A DNA stretch of 10,566 nt from Actinomycetes bacterium (GTDB lineage: Bacteria; Actinomycetota; Actinomycetes; Actinomycetales; Cellulomonadaceae): contig JAFABT010000133.1 of the NCBI GenBank assembly GCA_023425905.1, forward strand, positions 1 through 10,566, written 5' to 3'. A program made the translations under genes and the position numbers. The number at the start of each line of letters is the position of its first letter. Position 1 is the stretch's first letter. Shown here piece by piece: positions 1 to 5,965 of the stretch. Under the pieces are notes generated by a model. The model made no database searches and was not told the origin of the DNA. It was given only the letters and a program-made list of their open reading frames with translations.

Positions 1-558
1 CGGCGCGACCGGGTGCGGCGGGACGGGACCGGAGCCCGGGTCCTCGACGTCCGCGCCGTAGCGGCGCGCGACCTGAGCGAGGTTCTCGACGCCGACGACC
101 TCTGCCCCCGGCACGAGCGACGCCTCCGCGCGGTTCGCCTCGGCGACGACGACGCGCGTCCTGCCCGCACGCACGGCGCAGGCGACAGCGGGCAGCACGC
201 CGCGCACGGGCCGCACCGTGCCGTCGAGCCCGAGCTCCCCGAGGTGGACGACGCCCGAGGGGTCGCTCTCGAGGACTCCCGCACCGTGCAGCGTCGCGAC
301 CGCGATCGCGAGGTCGAAGGCCGATCCCGACTTCGGCAGCGTCGCGGGCGAGAGGTTGACGGTGATCTTGCGGTGGGGCCACGGGATCCCGCTCGAGGAG
401 ACCGCGGCGCGTACCCGATCACGCGACTCACCGAGGGAGGCGTCCGGGAGTCCCACGAGGGTGAATCCGGGCACTGACGCGGCGATGTGCGCCTCGACCT
501 CGACGAGGTGCCCCACCATCCCGACCAGCGCGACCGCGCCCGCTCGTCCGAGGCTCAT
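1..558 (-). CDS. comM: YifB/ComM family Mg-chelatase-like AAA+ ATPase, N-terminal part (3' end outside window)
   Basis: Only the first 186 codons are present; the frame is still open at base 1. What is visible is the N-terminal ChlI-like domain of the family: a VGLPD segment near residue 35, ESRDRVRAAVSSSG near 44-57, then ITVNLSPATLPKSGSAFDL near 65-83, which is the family's most recognisable stretch. The AAA+ ATPase core with its Walker motifs should follow outside the window. In Haemophilus and Vibrio, ComM is a hexameric branch-migration helicase that helps integrate DNA taken up in transformation; in actinobacteria the role is less clear. The ATG overlaps the yraN stop codon as ATGA, and no strong Shine-Dalgarno precedes it (a GGGG tract lies some 7 bases upstream), so translation is probably coupled to yraN. 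No damage is seen in the visible part. Confidence 0.93.
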   Translation of the reverse strand, partial: MSLGRAGAVALVGMVGHLVEVEAHIAASVPGFTLVGLPDASLGESRDRVRAAVSSSGIPWPHRKITVNLSPATLPKSGSAFDLAIAVATLHGAGVLESDPSGVVHLGELGLDGTVRPVRGVLPAVACAVRAGRTRVVVAEANRAEASLVPGAEVVGVENLAQVARRYGADVEDPGSGPVPPHPVAP

Positions 559-914
559 GCCTGGACCCCGACGAGGTGCTCGATCGTCGGCGCGCCCGAG
601 GACCGGAGCACGACCGCGACGACGTCGACGCGGAGGGAGCGCGGCCGCACGTCGTGGGCGTCGAGCCACTCCGCGGCAAGGCGGCCCAGCCGGTTCAGCT
701 TCGCGCGGGTCACCGCCTCTGCAGGATGCCCGTACCCCAGGCCGCGGCGCGTCTTCACCTCGATGACGACGAGATCCACGCCTTCAAGGGCGACGATGTC
801 GAGCTCGCCCTGCCGTCCGCGCCAGTTCCGGTCGAGCACCGTCCAGCCGCGCTCCTCGAGATACGAGACCGTGACCTTCTCCCCATACCGCCCGACGGCG
901 TCTTTCGCCAGCAT
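555..914 (-). CDS. yraN: YraN family (UPF0102) nuclease-like protein
   Basis: A 119-residue protein, the usual length for UPF0102. The fold is that of PD-(D/E)xK nucleases: E37-x-D39 followed by E52-V53-K54 in the contexts GRQGELDIVA and VVIEVKTR match the active-site pattern, and the GHPAEAVTRAKLNRL stretch near residues 62-76 is typical of the family. Its cellular job is not established; linkage to rnhB and comM suggests a DNA or RNA processing role (inference). The ATG at 914-912 is preceded by GGAGGTGG ending four bases before it, an excellent ribosome site. The stop codon overlaps the start of comM (ATGA), so both are probably one transcript. The 120-bp gap upstream separates it from the DUF2469 gene. 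Confidence 0.93.
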   Translation of the reverse strand: MLAKDAVGRYGEKVTVSYLEERGWTVLDRNWRGRQGELDIVALEGVDLVVIEVKTRRGLGYGHPAEAVTRAKLNRLGRLAAEWLDAHDVRPRSLRVDVVAVVLRSSGAPTIEHLVGVQA

Positions 915-977
915 GCGACCACCTCCGCGACCACAGTCGCTCAGCGGATGGTCGCCGCGGTGGGCAGCCGGCCCGTG

Positions 978-1012
978 CTGTGGACGAGGAGATCCCGACG
1001 GGCCTGTGGACG
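978..1012. repeat. Two direct copies of a 9-base sequence resembling DnaA boxes
   Basis: The plus strand carries ctgtggacg at 978-986 and again at 1004-1012, 26 bases apart, in the gap between the DUF2469 gene and yraN. Read from its second base, the first copy differs by one base from TGTGGACAA, the reverse complement of the TTGTCCACA box known from high-GC actinobacteria; the second differs by two. Two copies are far fewer than an origin would have, and no dnaA or dnaN is nearby, so a DnaA-responsive promoter or chance are the alternatives. Confidence 0.3.
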
Positions 1013-1026
1013 TCCGAGCGGACGCC
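1009..1026 (-). terminator. Candidate hairpin terminator after the DUF2469 gene
   Basis: A five-base stem (cgtcc 1011-1015 with ggacg 1020-1024), extended by one wobble and one G-C pair, closes a four-base loop. It starts eight bases past the stop codon of the DUF2469 gene. There is no T tract after it, which is common for actinobacterial terminators but leaves the call uncertain. If real, it separates lepB-rnhB-DUF2469 from yraN-comM. Confidence 0.35.
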
Positions 1027-1034
1027 TGGCACCG

Positions 1035-1358
1035 TCAGCCGCGGAAGCCCGAGTTCCCGCTCAGGTCGAGCTCCGGCTTTGCGAGCTCCTCGACGTTGAC
1101 GTCCTTGAACGTGACGACGCGGACGTTCTTGACGAAGCGCGCTGAGCGGTACACGTCCCACACCCAGGCGTCAGCGAGCGTGAGCTCGAAGTAGACCTCA
1201 CCCGCCGCCGACCGCACCTGAAGGTCGACCGAGTTCGCAAGGTAGAACCGGCGCTCGGTCTCCACGACGTAGGAGAACAGTCCGACGACGTCCCGGTACT
1301 CGCGATAGAGCGCGAGCTCCATGTCGGTCTCGTAGTTCTCAAGGTCCTCAGCACTCAC
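1035..1358 (-). CDS. DUF2469 family protein, conserved actinobacterial protein of unknown function
   Basis: A 107-residue protein with the wording of the DUF2469 family, which I know only from actinobacteria: SAEDLENYETDMELALYRE at residues 2-20, then VGLFSYVVETERRFYLAN (25-42), DAWVWDVY (63-70) and FVKNVRVVTFKDVNVEEL (75-92). It is soluble, acidic and rich in aromatic residues; no signal peptide, membrane segment or catalytic motif is apparent. I chose the GTG at 1358-1356 because family members begin at SAEDLENYE; an in-frame ATG at 1376-1374 would add six residues and overlap rnhB. A GGGGGAT tract lies upstream of the GTG. The gene starts seven bases after the rnhB stop, so it is almost certainly co-transcribed with lepB and rnhB. 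No molecular function can be assigned. Confidence 0.92.
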   Translation of the reverse strand: MSAEDLENYETDMELALYREYRDVVGLFSYVVETERRFYLANSVDLQVRSAAGEVYFELTLADAWVWDVYRSARFVKNVRVVTFKDVNVEELAKPELDLSGNSGFRG

Positions 1359-1365
1359 GCGCCCA

Positions 1366-2109
1366 TCATCCCCCATCCTGGCGGGGCAGGTTCCACGACC
1401 GGCGGTGCTGGACCGACGGGCCGTGCCGTCGCAGCGCCGCGACGTGATCGGCCGACCCATAGCCCTTGTTGCCAGCCCAGCCGTACTCGGGGTGCAGCCC
1501 CGCCAGGGAGACCATGTGCGCGTCCCGCTCGCACTTCGCGAGAATGCTCGCGGCCGCCACCGACGAGCACACCTGATCCGCCTTGACCCTGAGGTGGACC
1601 GCGCACGAGACGCCCTGCACCACGTCTGCGACGTCGAGCAGGTCCGGGCCCGGATCCGTGAGCCAGTCGTGAGAGCCGTCGAGCACGACGGCGTCGACCG
1701 GCCCGCACACGGCCGTGACGCTCGCGAGCGCGCGTGTCCCGGCGAGCCGCAACGCCCCGACGATGCCCCGGGAGTCGATCTCCTCGGGGCTCGCGTGACC
1801 GACCGCGCGTGCCACGCCCCAGCGGCGCACCCGCGGCAGCAGCTCGTCGCGTCGCGCAGCCGACAGCAGCTTGGAGTCGGCGACGCCCGGCGGGCACGAC
1901 CGCGTCGCGGCATCCACGACGACCACTCCGACGCTCACAGGCCCAGCGAGCGCGCCGCGACCGACCTCGTCCATGCCTGCAACCAGGAGCGCGCCGGCTC
2001 CGAGCAACGCGCGCTCGTGCCGGAGCGTCGGGGCGGGCCGCGGTCCGCGGGGCCGGGCAGGCCGCGACGCGACCACCTCGCCGACCGGGACGTCGAGCAG
2101 CTCGGTCAC
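1366..2109 (-). CDS. rnhB: Ribonuclease HII
   Basis: RNase HII removes RNA from RNA/DNA hybrids and cuts at single ribonucleotides misincorporated in DNA, starting ribonucleotide excision repair. The 247-residue product shows AGMDEVGRGALAGP (residues 44-57) with catalytic D47 and E48, ADSKLLS (77-83), VVLDG with D144, and AAASILAKCERDAHM (185-199) supplying the fourth acid, probably D196. The HPEYGWAGNKGYGS stretch (206-219) carries the usual substrate-binding tail. Residues 1-43 are a poorly conserved leader. The GTG start overlaps the lepB stop codon as GTGA, with GGAG about ten bases upstream, which argues for translational coupling. DSKLLS in place of the commoner DSKKLS looks like a lineage variant, not damage. 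Confidence 0.96.
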   Translation of the reverse strand: MTELLDVPVGEVVASRPARPRGPRPAPTLRHERALLGAGALLVAGMDEVGRGALAGPVSVGVVVVDAATRSCPPGVADSKLLSAARRDELLPRVRRWGVARAVGHASPEEIDSRGIVGALRLAGTRALASVTAVCGPVDAVVLDGSHDWLTDPGPDLLDVADVVQGVSCAVHLRVKADQVCSSVAAASILAKCERDAHMVSLAGLHPEYGWAGNKGYGSADHVAALRRHGPSVQHRRSWNLPRQDGG

Positions 2110-2957
2110 GAGCCGTTCTCCGGCACCGCCCGCTCCGAACCCGGACCCTCGACCTCGGAGAAGACCGCGCCCGGGTTGCGCATGATCGTGAACCGGTCGA
2201 GCGGCCACATCCGCACCTGCGCGATGCCGACGACGTTGCGCAGCGGAACCGCCCCGCCACCGGGCTCACCGGTGTGGAAGCGCGAGTCGGCGGAGTCCTG
2301 GCGGTTGTCGCCCATGACCCACACGTACCCGTCAGGGACGACCGCCGTGAAGGGCACCTCGCTCGGGACGGATCCCGACTTGAGGTACGGCTCCTCGAGC
2401 GGCACGCCGTTCACCGACAACCGACCCTCGTCGTCACAGCACGACACGGTGTCGCCGCCGACCCCGATGACGCGCTTGATGAGGTGCTCTCCCGCATCGG
2501 CGGGGAGCAGTCCGGTAAACGTGAGCAGGTTCGTCATGAACCGCCCCGGGCCGTCCGTGCGCTTCTCCCGGGTGGGCGGCAGCCAGCCCCCGGGGTCCTT
2601 GAAGACGACGACGTCGCCGCGGTGCACCTCGAACAGCGCAGGTGCGAGCTTGGACACGAGGACGCGGTCGTCGACCTGGAGCGTGTCCTCCATCGACGAG
2701 CTCGGGATGAAGAACGCCTGGACGAGGAAGGTCTTGATGAGCAGCGACAGTGCGAGCGCGCTCACGACGATGACGGCGAGCTCCCGCAGCGCGGACAGCG
2801 CCCGCCGGCCCGGGCTCCGCCGTCGAGCCACGGGAACCGTGACCCCACCCGCCTCGGCTGCGTCCGCCTCGACCGCGAGAGTCTCAGGCTGCGTCGTCGC
2901 CTGGTCCGGTCCGTCCTGGGAGAGGGGGGCGTGCGGGTCCTCGGCGTCGGCGCTCAC
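2106..2957 (-). CDS. lepB: Signal peptidase I
   Basis: The membrane-bound Ser/Lys protease that removes signal peptides from exported proteins. The 283 residues comprise a polar cytoplasmic tail (1-57), one hydrophobic helix (about 59-80), and an extracellular catalytic domain. IPSSSMEDTL (84-93) holds the nucleophile S88; HLIKRVIGVGGDT (158-170) holds the general base K161; YVWVMGDNRQDSADSR (211-226) is box D/E of the family. The final 30 residues are polar, with no second helix apparent. The GTG at 2957 is the only plausible start: an in-frame TAG lies at 2993-2991 with no other start between. The nearest purine-rich tract (GGGAG at 2977-2973) is 15 bases away, too far for a normal ribosome site. 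The stop overlaps the rnhB start. From memory, the rplS-lepB-rnhB order is conserved in actinobacteria. Confidence 0.96.
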   Translation of the reverse strand: MSADAEDPHAPLSQDGPDQATTQPETLAVEADAAEAGGVTVPVARRRSPGRRALSALRELAVIVVSALALSLLIKTFLVQAFFIPSSSMEDTLQVDDRVLVSKLAPALFEVHRGDVVVFKDPGGWLPPTREKRTDGPGRFMTNLLTFTGLLPADAGEHLIKRVIGVGGDTVSCCDDEGRLSVNGVPLEEPYLKSGSVPSEVPFTAVVPDGYVWVMGDNRQDSADSRFHTGEPGGGAVPLRNVVGIAQVRMWPLDRFTIMRNPGAVFSEVEGPGSERAVPENGS

Positions 2958-3010
2958 CCCGGTACTGTGCCACTCCCGTGAGCCGCACGCCTAACGGCCC
3001 GCGGTTCGGC

Positions 3011-3030
3011 GCGCCCGGCTCACCGGGTGC
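3011..3030 (-). other. Hairpin in the rplS-lepB gap
   Basis: gcgcccgg (3011-3018) pairs with ccgggtgc (3023-3030) around a four-base loop: eight pairs, one of them a G-T wobble. It lies downstream of the larger rplS hairpin and 53 bases before the lepB start. It could be a second part of a double terminator or part of the lepB leader. No T tract follows. Confidence 0.4.
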
Positions 3031-3062
3031 CGACCCAGCACCGCCGTTGCGGCCCGGAACGC

Positions 3063-3100
3063 CGACGGGCGGCCACCGGAGAACCGGCGACCGCCCGTCG
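3063..3100 (-). terminator. Candidate terminator hairpin after rplS
   Basis: A perfect ten-base stem, cgacgggcgg (3063-3072) with ccgcccgtcg (3091-3100), encloses an 18-base loop that itself can form a small ccgg/ccgg hairpin closed by AGAA. It begins 21 bases past the rplS stop, a normal terminator distance. The stem is stable and GC-only in large part, but no T run follows on the transcript strand, so factor-dependent termination or 3'-end protection are alternatives. Confidence 0.5.
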
Positions 3101-3121
3101 AGGCGCTGCAAGGAGTCGGCG

Positions 3122-3487
3122 TCAGCCCTTCTTGGCCGGGACGAACTCGCGCTTCTCCTTGATCTTCGCCTTCTTGCCGCGGAGGTTGCGGAGGTAGTAG
3201 AGCTTCGCGCGACGCACGTCACCGCGCACCGCGACCTCGATCGAGTCGATCGTGGGTGCGTGCAGCGGGAAGGTGCGCTCGACGCCGACGCCGAACGAGA
3301 CCTTGCGGACCGTGAACGTCTCGCGGACGCCCTCACCCTGACGCGCGATGACGACGCCCTGGAACAGCTGGACACGGGAGCGGTTGCCCTCGACGACCTT
3401 GACGTTGACCTTGAGGGTGTCGCCGGGACGGAAGTCGGGGATGTCAGAGCGCAGGGAGGCTGCGTCGACAGAGTCGAGCGTGTGCAT
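3122..3487 (-). CDS. rplS: 50S ribosomal protein L19
   Basis: A 121-residue L19, normal length, which sits at the 30S-50S interface. Recognisable stretches are DIPDFRPGDTLKVNVKV (residues 15-31), NRSRVQLFQGVVIARQG (35-51), FTVRKVSFGVGVERTFPL (58-75) and RRAKLYYLRNLRGKKAKI (92-109), followed by a basic tail. The ATG at 3487-3485 is preceded by GAGGAG five to six bases upstream, and the protein starts at the position usual for actinobacterial L19. Unlike the enterobacterial rpsP-rimM-trmD-rplS operon, here a 217-bp gap separates it from trmD and a hairpin follows it, so it probably has its own promoter and leader. Confidence 0.97.
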   Translation of the reverse strand: MHTLDSVDAASLRSDIPDFRPGDTLKVNVKVVEGNRSRVQLFQGVVIARQGEGVRETFTVRKVSFGVGVERTFPLHAPTIDSIEVAVRGDVRRAKLYYLRNLRGKKAKIKEKREFVPAKKG

Positions 3488-3704
3488 GGTGTCTCCTCGT
3501 CCTGCCGACGGGTCAGGAGCGATGTCGTGGCGCGGGCCCCCAGGCACGCGCCGAGCTGTCGTGGATCGGTGCGTCCCTCGCGTGGGTCCGAAGACCTGCC
3601 ACGAGGCGGCGCATGAGCTCTCCCCCGCGGCAGAGGCTCGGCGCGCACCAACGATCAATCTTGCCACATCGCGACCCGCACCCGAAACGGCCCGACTGAG
3701 CGGG
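3488..3704 (-). promoter_or_regulatory. rplS upstream region: possible promoter and structured leader
   Basis: This 217-bp gap holds three visible elements. First, an AT-richer island at about 3650-3670, reading CAAGAT then TTGATC on the minus strand, is the best place for a promoter, though no convincing -35 accompanies it. Second, ggcacgcgccgagc (3543-3556) and gctcggcgcgcacc (3636-3649) can form a 14-pair stem (ten consecutive Watson-Crick pairs plus two wobbles and two more pairs) across 79 bases. Third, 3585-3596 forms GGTC-TTCG-GACC on the transcript, a canonical cUUCGg tetraloop, extendable by three more pairs across a bulge. A 33-codon ATG frame (3614-3513) behind GGGGGAG lies inside. 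Ribosomal proteins often control their own leaders; whether L19 does so here is inference. Confidence 0.35.
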
Positions 3705-3705
3705 C
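3690..3705 (-). terminator. Weak candidate terminator overlapping the trmD stop
   Basis: On the transcript, GCCCG (starting with the last base of the trmD TAG) pairs with CGGGC across the loop CTCAGT, followed by CGTTTCGG with a short T run. The stem has only five pairs, so this may be incidental. Its position fits the separation of trmD from rplS. Confidence 0.3.
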
Positions 3706-4481
3706 TACTCCCGCACGAGCCTGCCGCCGTGGACAGCCCACCCGAGCTCCGCGAGCAGGGCCACGTCAGCCCGGTCGAGCGTGGCCACGTCGAGCGCCTC
3801 GATCATGTCGGGGCGCCGGGCATCGGTGCGGCGCAGCGCCTCGTCGCGCCGCCAGCGACTGATCTTGCCGTGATGCCCCGAGAGGAGGACCTCGGGGACG
3901 GAGAGTTCCGCCCACGTCGGCGGCTTCGTGTAGACGGGGTACTCAAGGAGTCCCGCCTCGCCGTGCGACTCCTCGACGAGCGACGCAGGGTTGCCGACGA
4001 CACCGGGGACGAGCCTGCCGACCGCCTCGACAAGGACGAGCGCAGCGACCTCTCCCCCGTTGAGGACATAGTCACCGATCGACACCTCGCTCACCGTGAC
4101 GTCGGCCCGCGACCGGTAGTGCTCGGCGACGCGGGCGTCGATGCCCTCGTACCGCCCGCACGCCACGACGAGGTGTGGCTCCGCAGCGAGCTCCTCGGCC
4201 GTGCGCTGGGTGAACGGCGCACCGGACGGGGTCGGGAGAATGAGGTGCCCACCGTCGCCGAGCACGTCGTCCAGCGCACGGGCCCACACGTCGGGGCGCA
4301 TCACCATGCCGGCCCCGCCGCCGAAGGGCGTGTCGTCGACCGTCCGGTGACGGTCGTCCGTCCAGTCGCGCAGGTCGTGCACCCGCACGTCGAGCAGCCC
4401 CGCGGCCCGTGCCTTGCCGACGAGGGAGAGCCCGAGCGGCGCGAGGTACTCGGGGAAGATCGAGACGACGTCGACGCGCAC
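3705..4481 (-). CDS. trmD: tRNA (guanine-N1)-methyltransferase TrmD
   Basis: TrmD places the m1G37 methyl group next to the anticodon of tRNAs reading CUN, CCN and CGG codons, using S-adenosylmethionine, and so prevents +1 frameshifting. The 258-residue protein has the SPOUT trefoil-knot motifs CGRYEGIDAR (residues 108-117) and SIGDYVLNGGE (134-144), the N-terminal VSIFPEY (6-12), TPFGGGAGMVM (51-61), and the C-terminal tRNA-binding stretch LLSGHHGKISRWRR (199-212). Length is normal. The start is GTG at 4481, one base after the rimM stop, with GAGGAG seven bases upstream inside the rimM end. That coupling matches the widespread rimM-trmD pair. A five-pair hairpin overlaps its stop codon. Confidence 0.97.
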   Translation of the reverse strand: MRVDVVSIFPEYLAPLGLSLVGKARAAGLLDVRVHDLRDWTDDRHRTVDDTPFGGGAGMVMRPDVWARALDDVLGDGGHLILPTPSGAPFTQRTAEELAAEPHLVVACGRYEGIDARVAEHYRSRADVTVSEVSIGDYVLNGGEVAALVLVEAVGRLVPGVVGNPASLVEESHGEAGLLEYPVYTKPPTWAELSVPEVLLSGHHGKISRWRRDEALRRTDARRPDMIEALDVATLDRADVALLAELGWAVHGGRLVRE

Positions 4482-4482
4482 C

Positions 4483-5049
4483 TCAGGACTCCTCGGGCGA
4501 GCTCGAGTCCCGGATCCCGGTCTCCTCGCTCACGACGAGGTTCGCCGCGTCCGAGGCGAGCAGTCCGCCAGGGGGGTCGAGGACGACCCGCCCGCCAGCG
4601 ACGTCGACGACCGGGACGATCGCGCGGACGAAGGGGACGAGGGTGCGGGCGCCGTCCTCCTCGCGGAGCACGAGGACGTCCTGGGCCGGCAGGTGCTCGA
4701 GCCCGAGGATCGTGCCGAGCACCCGCCCGTCGACGTGCTCGGCCCGCAGGCCCGCGAGCTCGTGCGGGTACCAGGCGTCCTCGTCGCCGTCCTCGTCCTC
4801 CTCTGCGACGAGCGTGACCCCGCGCAGCGCCTCGGCGGCCGTGCGGTCCTGCGCCTCGGCGAACGTGACATACCACCGCCCCTGCTGCTCACGGGTCCGT
4901 ACGACCGTGAGCGGGCCCGCCTCGGCCGGTTCGGTGACGATGACCCCGCCGACCGCCAGGCGCCGCTCCGGCTGGTCGGTGCGCAGGTCGAGCGCGACCT
5001 CTCCCCGCAGACCGTGGGCGCGGCCGATCTTTGCGACGACGAGCTGCAT
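4483..5049 (-). CDS. rimM: 16S rRNA processing protein RimM
   Basis: RimM helps mature the 30S head by binding S19 and the 16S 3' domain. The 188-residue product has an N-terminal RimM domain opening with VVAKIGRAHGLRGEV (residues 4-18) and a C-terminal PRC-barrel beginning near DAWYPHELAG (91-100) and ending in LVPFV with VVLDPPGGLL (137-141, 155-164). An acidic linker (EEDEDGDED, 83-91) joins the two, and the serine/glutamate tail is unremarkable. The ATG at 5049-5047 has AGGAG six bases upstream and matches the usual family start; the frame stays open upstream to 5127 but that stretch runs through a hairpin and is not conserved-looking. It is followed at one base by trmD. Confidence 0.95.
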   Translation of the reverse strand: MQLVVAKIGRAHGLRGEVALDLRTDQPERRLAVGGVIVTEPAEAGPLTVVRTREQQGRWYVTFAEAQDRTAAEALRGVTLVAEEDEDGDEDAWYPHELAGLRAEHVDGRVLGTILGLEHLPAQDVLVLREEDGARTLVPFVRAIVPVVDVAGGRVVLDPPGGLLASDAANLVVSEETGIRDSSSPEES

Positions 5050-5092
5050 GGCGGGCTCCTGAGGTGACGGTCCGTGGATGAGGTGGGACGAG

Positions 5093-5128
5093 CGTGGCCC
5101 GGACCCCGCGAAGGGGGTCCGGGCCACG
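5093..5128 (-). terminator. Perfect 15-bp hairpin between khpA and rimM
   Basis: cgtggcccggacccc (5093-5107) and its exact complement ggggtccgggccacg (5114-5128) form a 15-pair stem around a six-base loop. It begins 19 bases after the khpA stop and ends 43 bases before the rimM start. Placement and strength suggest termination or attenuation between rpsP-khpA and rimM-trmD, but no T tract follows. The sequence gtccgtgg at 5070-5077 can also pair with ccacggac at 5124-5131, competing for the outer arm of this stem. Confidence 0.55.
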
Positions 5129-5147
5129 GACGATCTGTGCGACGCGC

Positions 5148-5387
5148 TCAGCGGCGATCGACGTCGACGACGTCGATCCGCACCGGGGCGGACCCGGCGA
5201 GCGCAGAGACGACGGTGCGCAGCGCACGCGCCGTCCGCCCCGAGCGGCCGATGACGCGGCCGAGGTCGTCGGGGTGGACCCGGACCTCGAGCAGGTCACC
5301 ACGGCGCAACGTGCGCGAGTCGACCTGGACGTCGTCCGGGTGGTCGACGATTCCGCGCACGAGGTGCTCGAGGGCGTCGGCGAGCAT
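5148..5387 (-). CDS. khpA: KH-domain RNA-binding protein KhpA
   Basis: A 79-residue single-KH protein. The key feature is the RNA-binding GxxG loop in VIGRSGRTARALRTVV (residues 45-60, GRSG), preceded by LEVRVHPDDLGR (33-44), which matches the YlqC/KhpA family. In firmicutes KhpA pairs with KhpB/Jag and affects cell elongation and small-RNA binding; in actinobacteria it is a conserved neighbour of rpsP with no settled role. The ATG shares its A with the rpsP stop (TGATG), and GAGGAG lies eight bases upstream, so translation is coupled to rpsP. No other domain fits in this length. Confidence 0.93.
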   Translation of the reverse strand: MLADALEHLVRGIVDHPDDVQVDSRTLRRGDLLEVRVHPDDLGRVIGRSGRTARALRTVVSALAGSAPVRIDVVDVDRR

Positions 5388-5836
5388 CAGGCCTGCTCCT
5401 CGCCCGACTCCTCAGCGGCCTCGTCGGCGGCGGGGGCGTCCTCGGCGACGGGCTCGGCGGCCTTCTTCTCGGCGGCCTTGGACTTCGCGAGCTCCGCGTC
5501 CGCAGCGGCCTTCGCGATCGCGTCGGCGGCCGAGGTGGACTCGCCGCCCTTGACGCGCAGCGTGCCCTCGGCGCCCGGAAGGCCCTTGAACTTCTGCCAG
5601 TCACCGGTGACCTTGAGCAGCGCGAGGACCTGCTCGGTCGGCTGAGCGCCGACCGAGAGCCAGTGCTGCGCACGCTCGGAGGTGATCTCGATGAGCGAGG
5701 GCTCCTCGGTGGGGTGGTACTTGCCGATCTCCTCGATCACGCGCCCGTCGCGCTTGGTGCGCGAGTCGGCGACGACGATGCGGTAGTACGGCGAACGGAT
5801 CTTGCCGAAGCGCTTGAGACGAATCTTGGTGGCCAC
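5387..5836 (-). CDS. rpsP: 30S ribosomal protein S16
   Basis: S16 is an early-binding 30S assembly protein. The conserved domain covers residues 1-95: ATKIRLKRFGKIRSPYYRI (2-20), VVADSRTKRDGRVIEEIG (21-38) and the WLSVGAQPTEQV segment (59-70). From about residue 100 a 50-residue alanine-, glutamate- and lysine-rich tail follows, ending in a strongly acidic stretch; such tails are common in actinobacterial S16 though variable in sequence. The GTG at 5836 gives the family start ATKIRLKR; AGGAG lies ten bases upstream, a little far. An in-frame ATG at 5857 would add seven atypical residues and has no ribosome site. khpA follows with one base of overlap. A candidate promoter lies at 5966-5974. 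Confidence 0.97.
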   Translation of the reverse strand: MATKIRLKRFGKIRSPYYRIVVADSRTKRDGRVIEEIGKYHPTEEPSLIEITSERAQHWLSVGAQPTEQVLALLKVTGDWQKFKGLPGAEGTLRVKGGESTSAADAIAKAAADAELAKSKAAEKKAAEPVAEDAPAADEAAEESGEEQA

Positions 5837-5965
5837 GTGGTGGTCTCTCCTGTGCATGCTCGTGGTGTGACCGCGCGTGCCACCCCGTGGGGTTGGGGGG
5901 TCGGTTGGTCGAAGGACACGACGTCGCGCGGGTAGAGGGGCCGTGCGGGCCGGGTACAGCGGACC

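Noticed and set aside
1863..1881. RNase HII DSKLLS instead of DSKKLS as a sign of inactivation
   Set aside because: The four catalytic acids are intact, and this position varies among actinobacterial enzymes as far as I recall.
1405..2994. Long open frame on the plus strand (529 codons) opposite rnhB and lepB
   Set aside because: It is rich in Arg/Pro/Ser with no family resemblance and lies exactly opposite two well-supported genes; very high GC keeps antisense frames open.
3348..4817. Plus-strand open frame of 489 codons opposite rplS, trmD and rimM
   Set aside because: It crosses three real genes and their gaps and has shadow-frame composition.
4483..5127. RimM with a 26-residue N-terminal extension
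   Set aside because: The extension is translated from the hairpin between khpA and rimM, is not family-like, and the ATG at 5049 has a proper ribosome site.
5837..5857. rpsP starting at the ATG at 5857
   Set aside because: It would add MHRRDHH before the standard S16 start and lacks a ribosome site; the GTG at 5836 fits the family.
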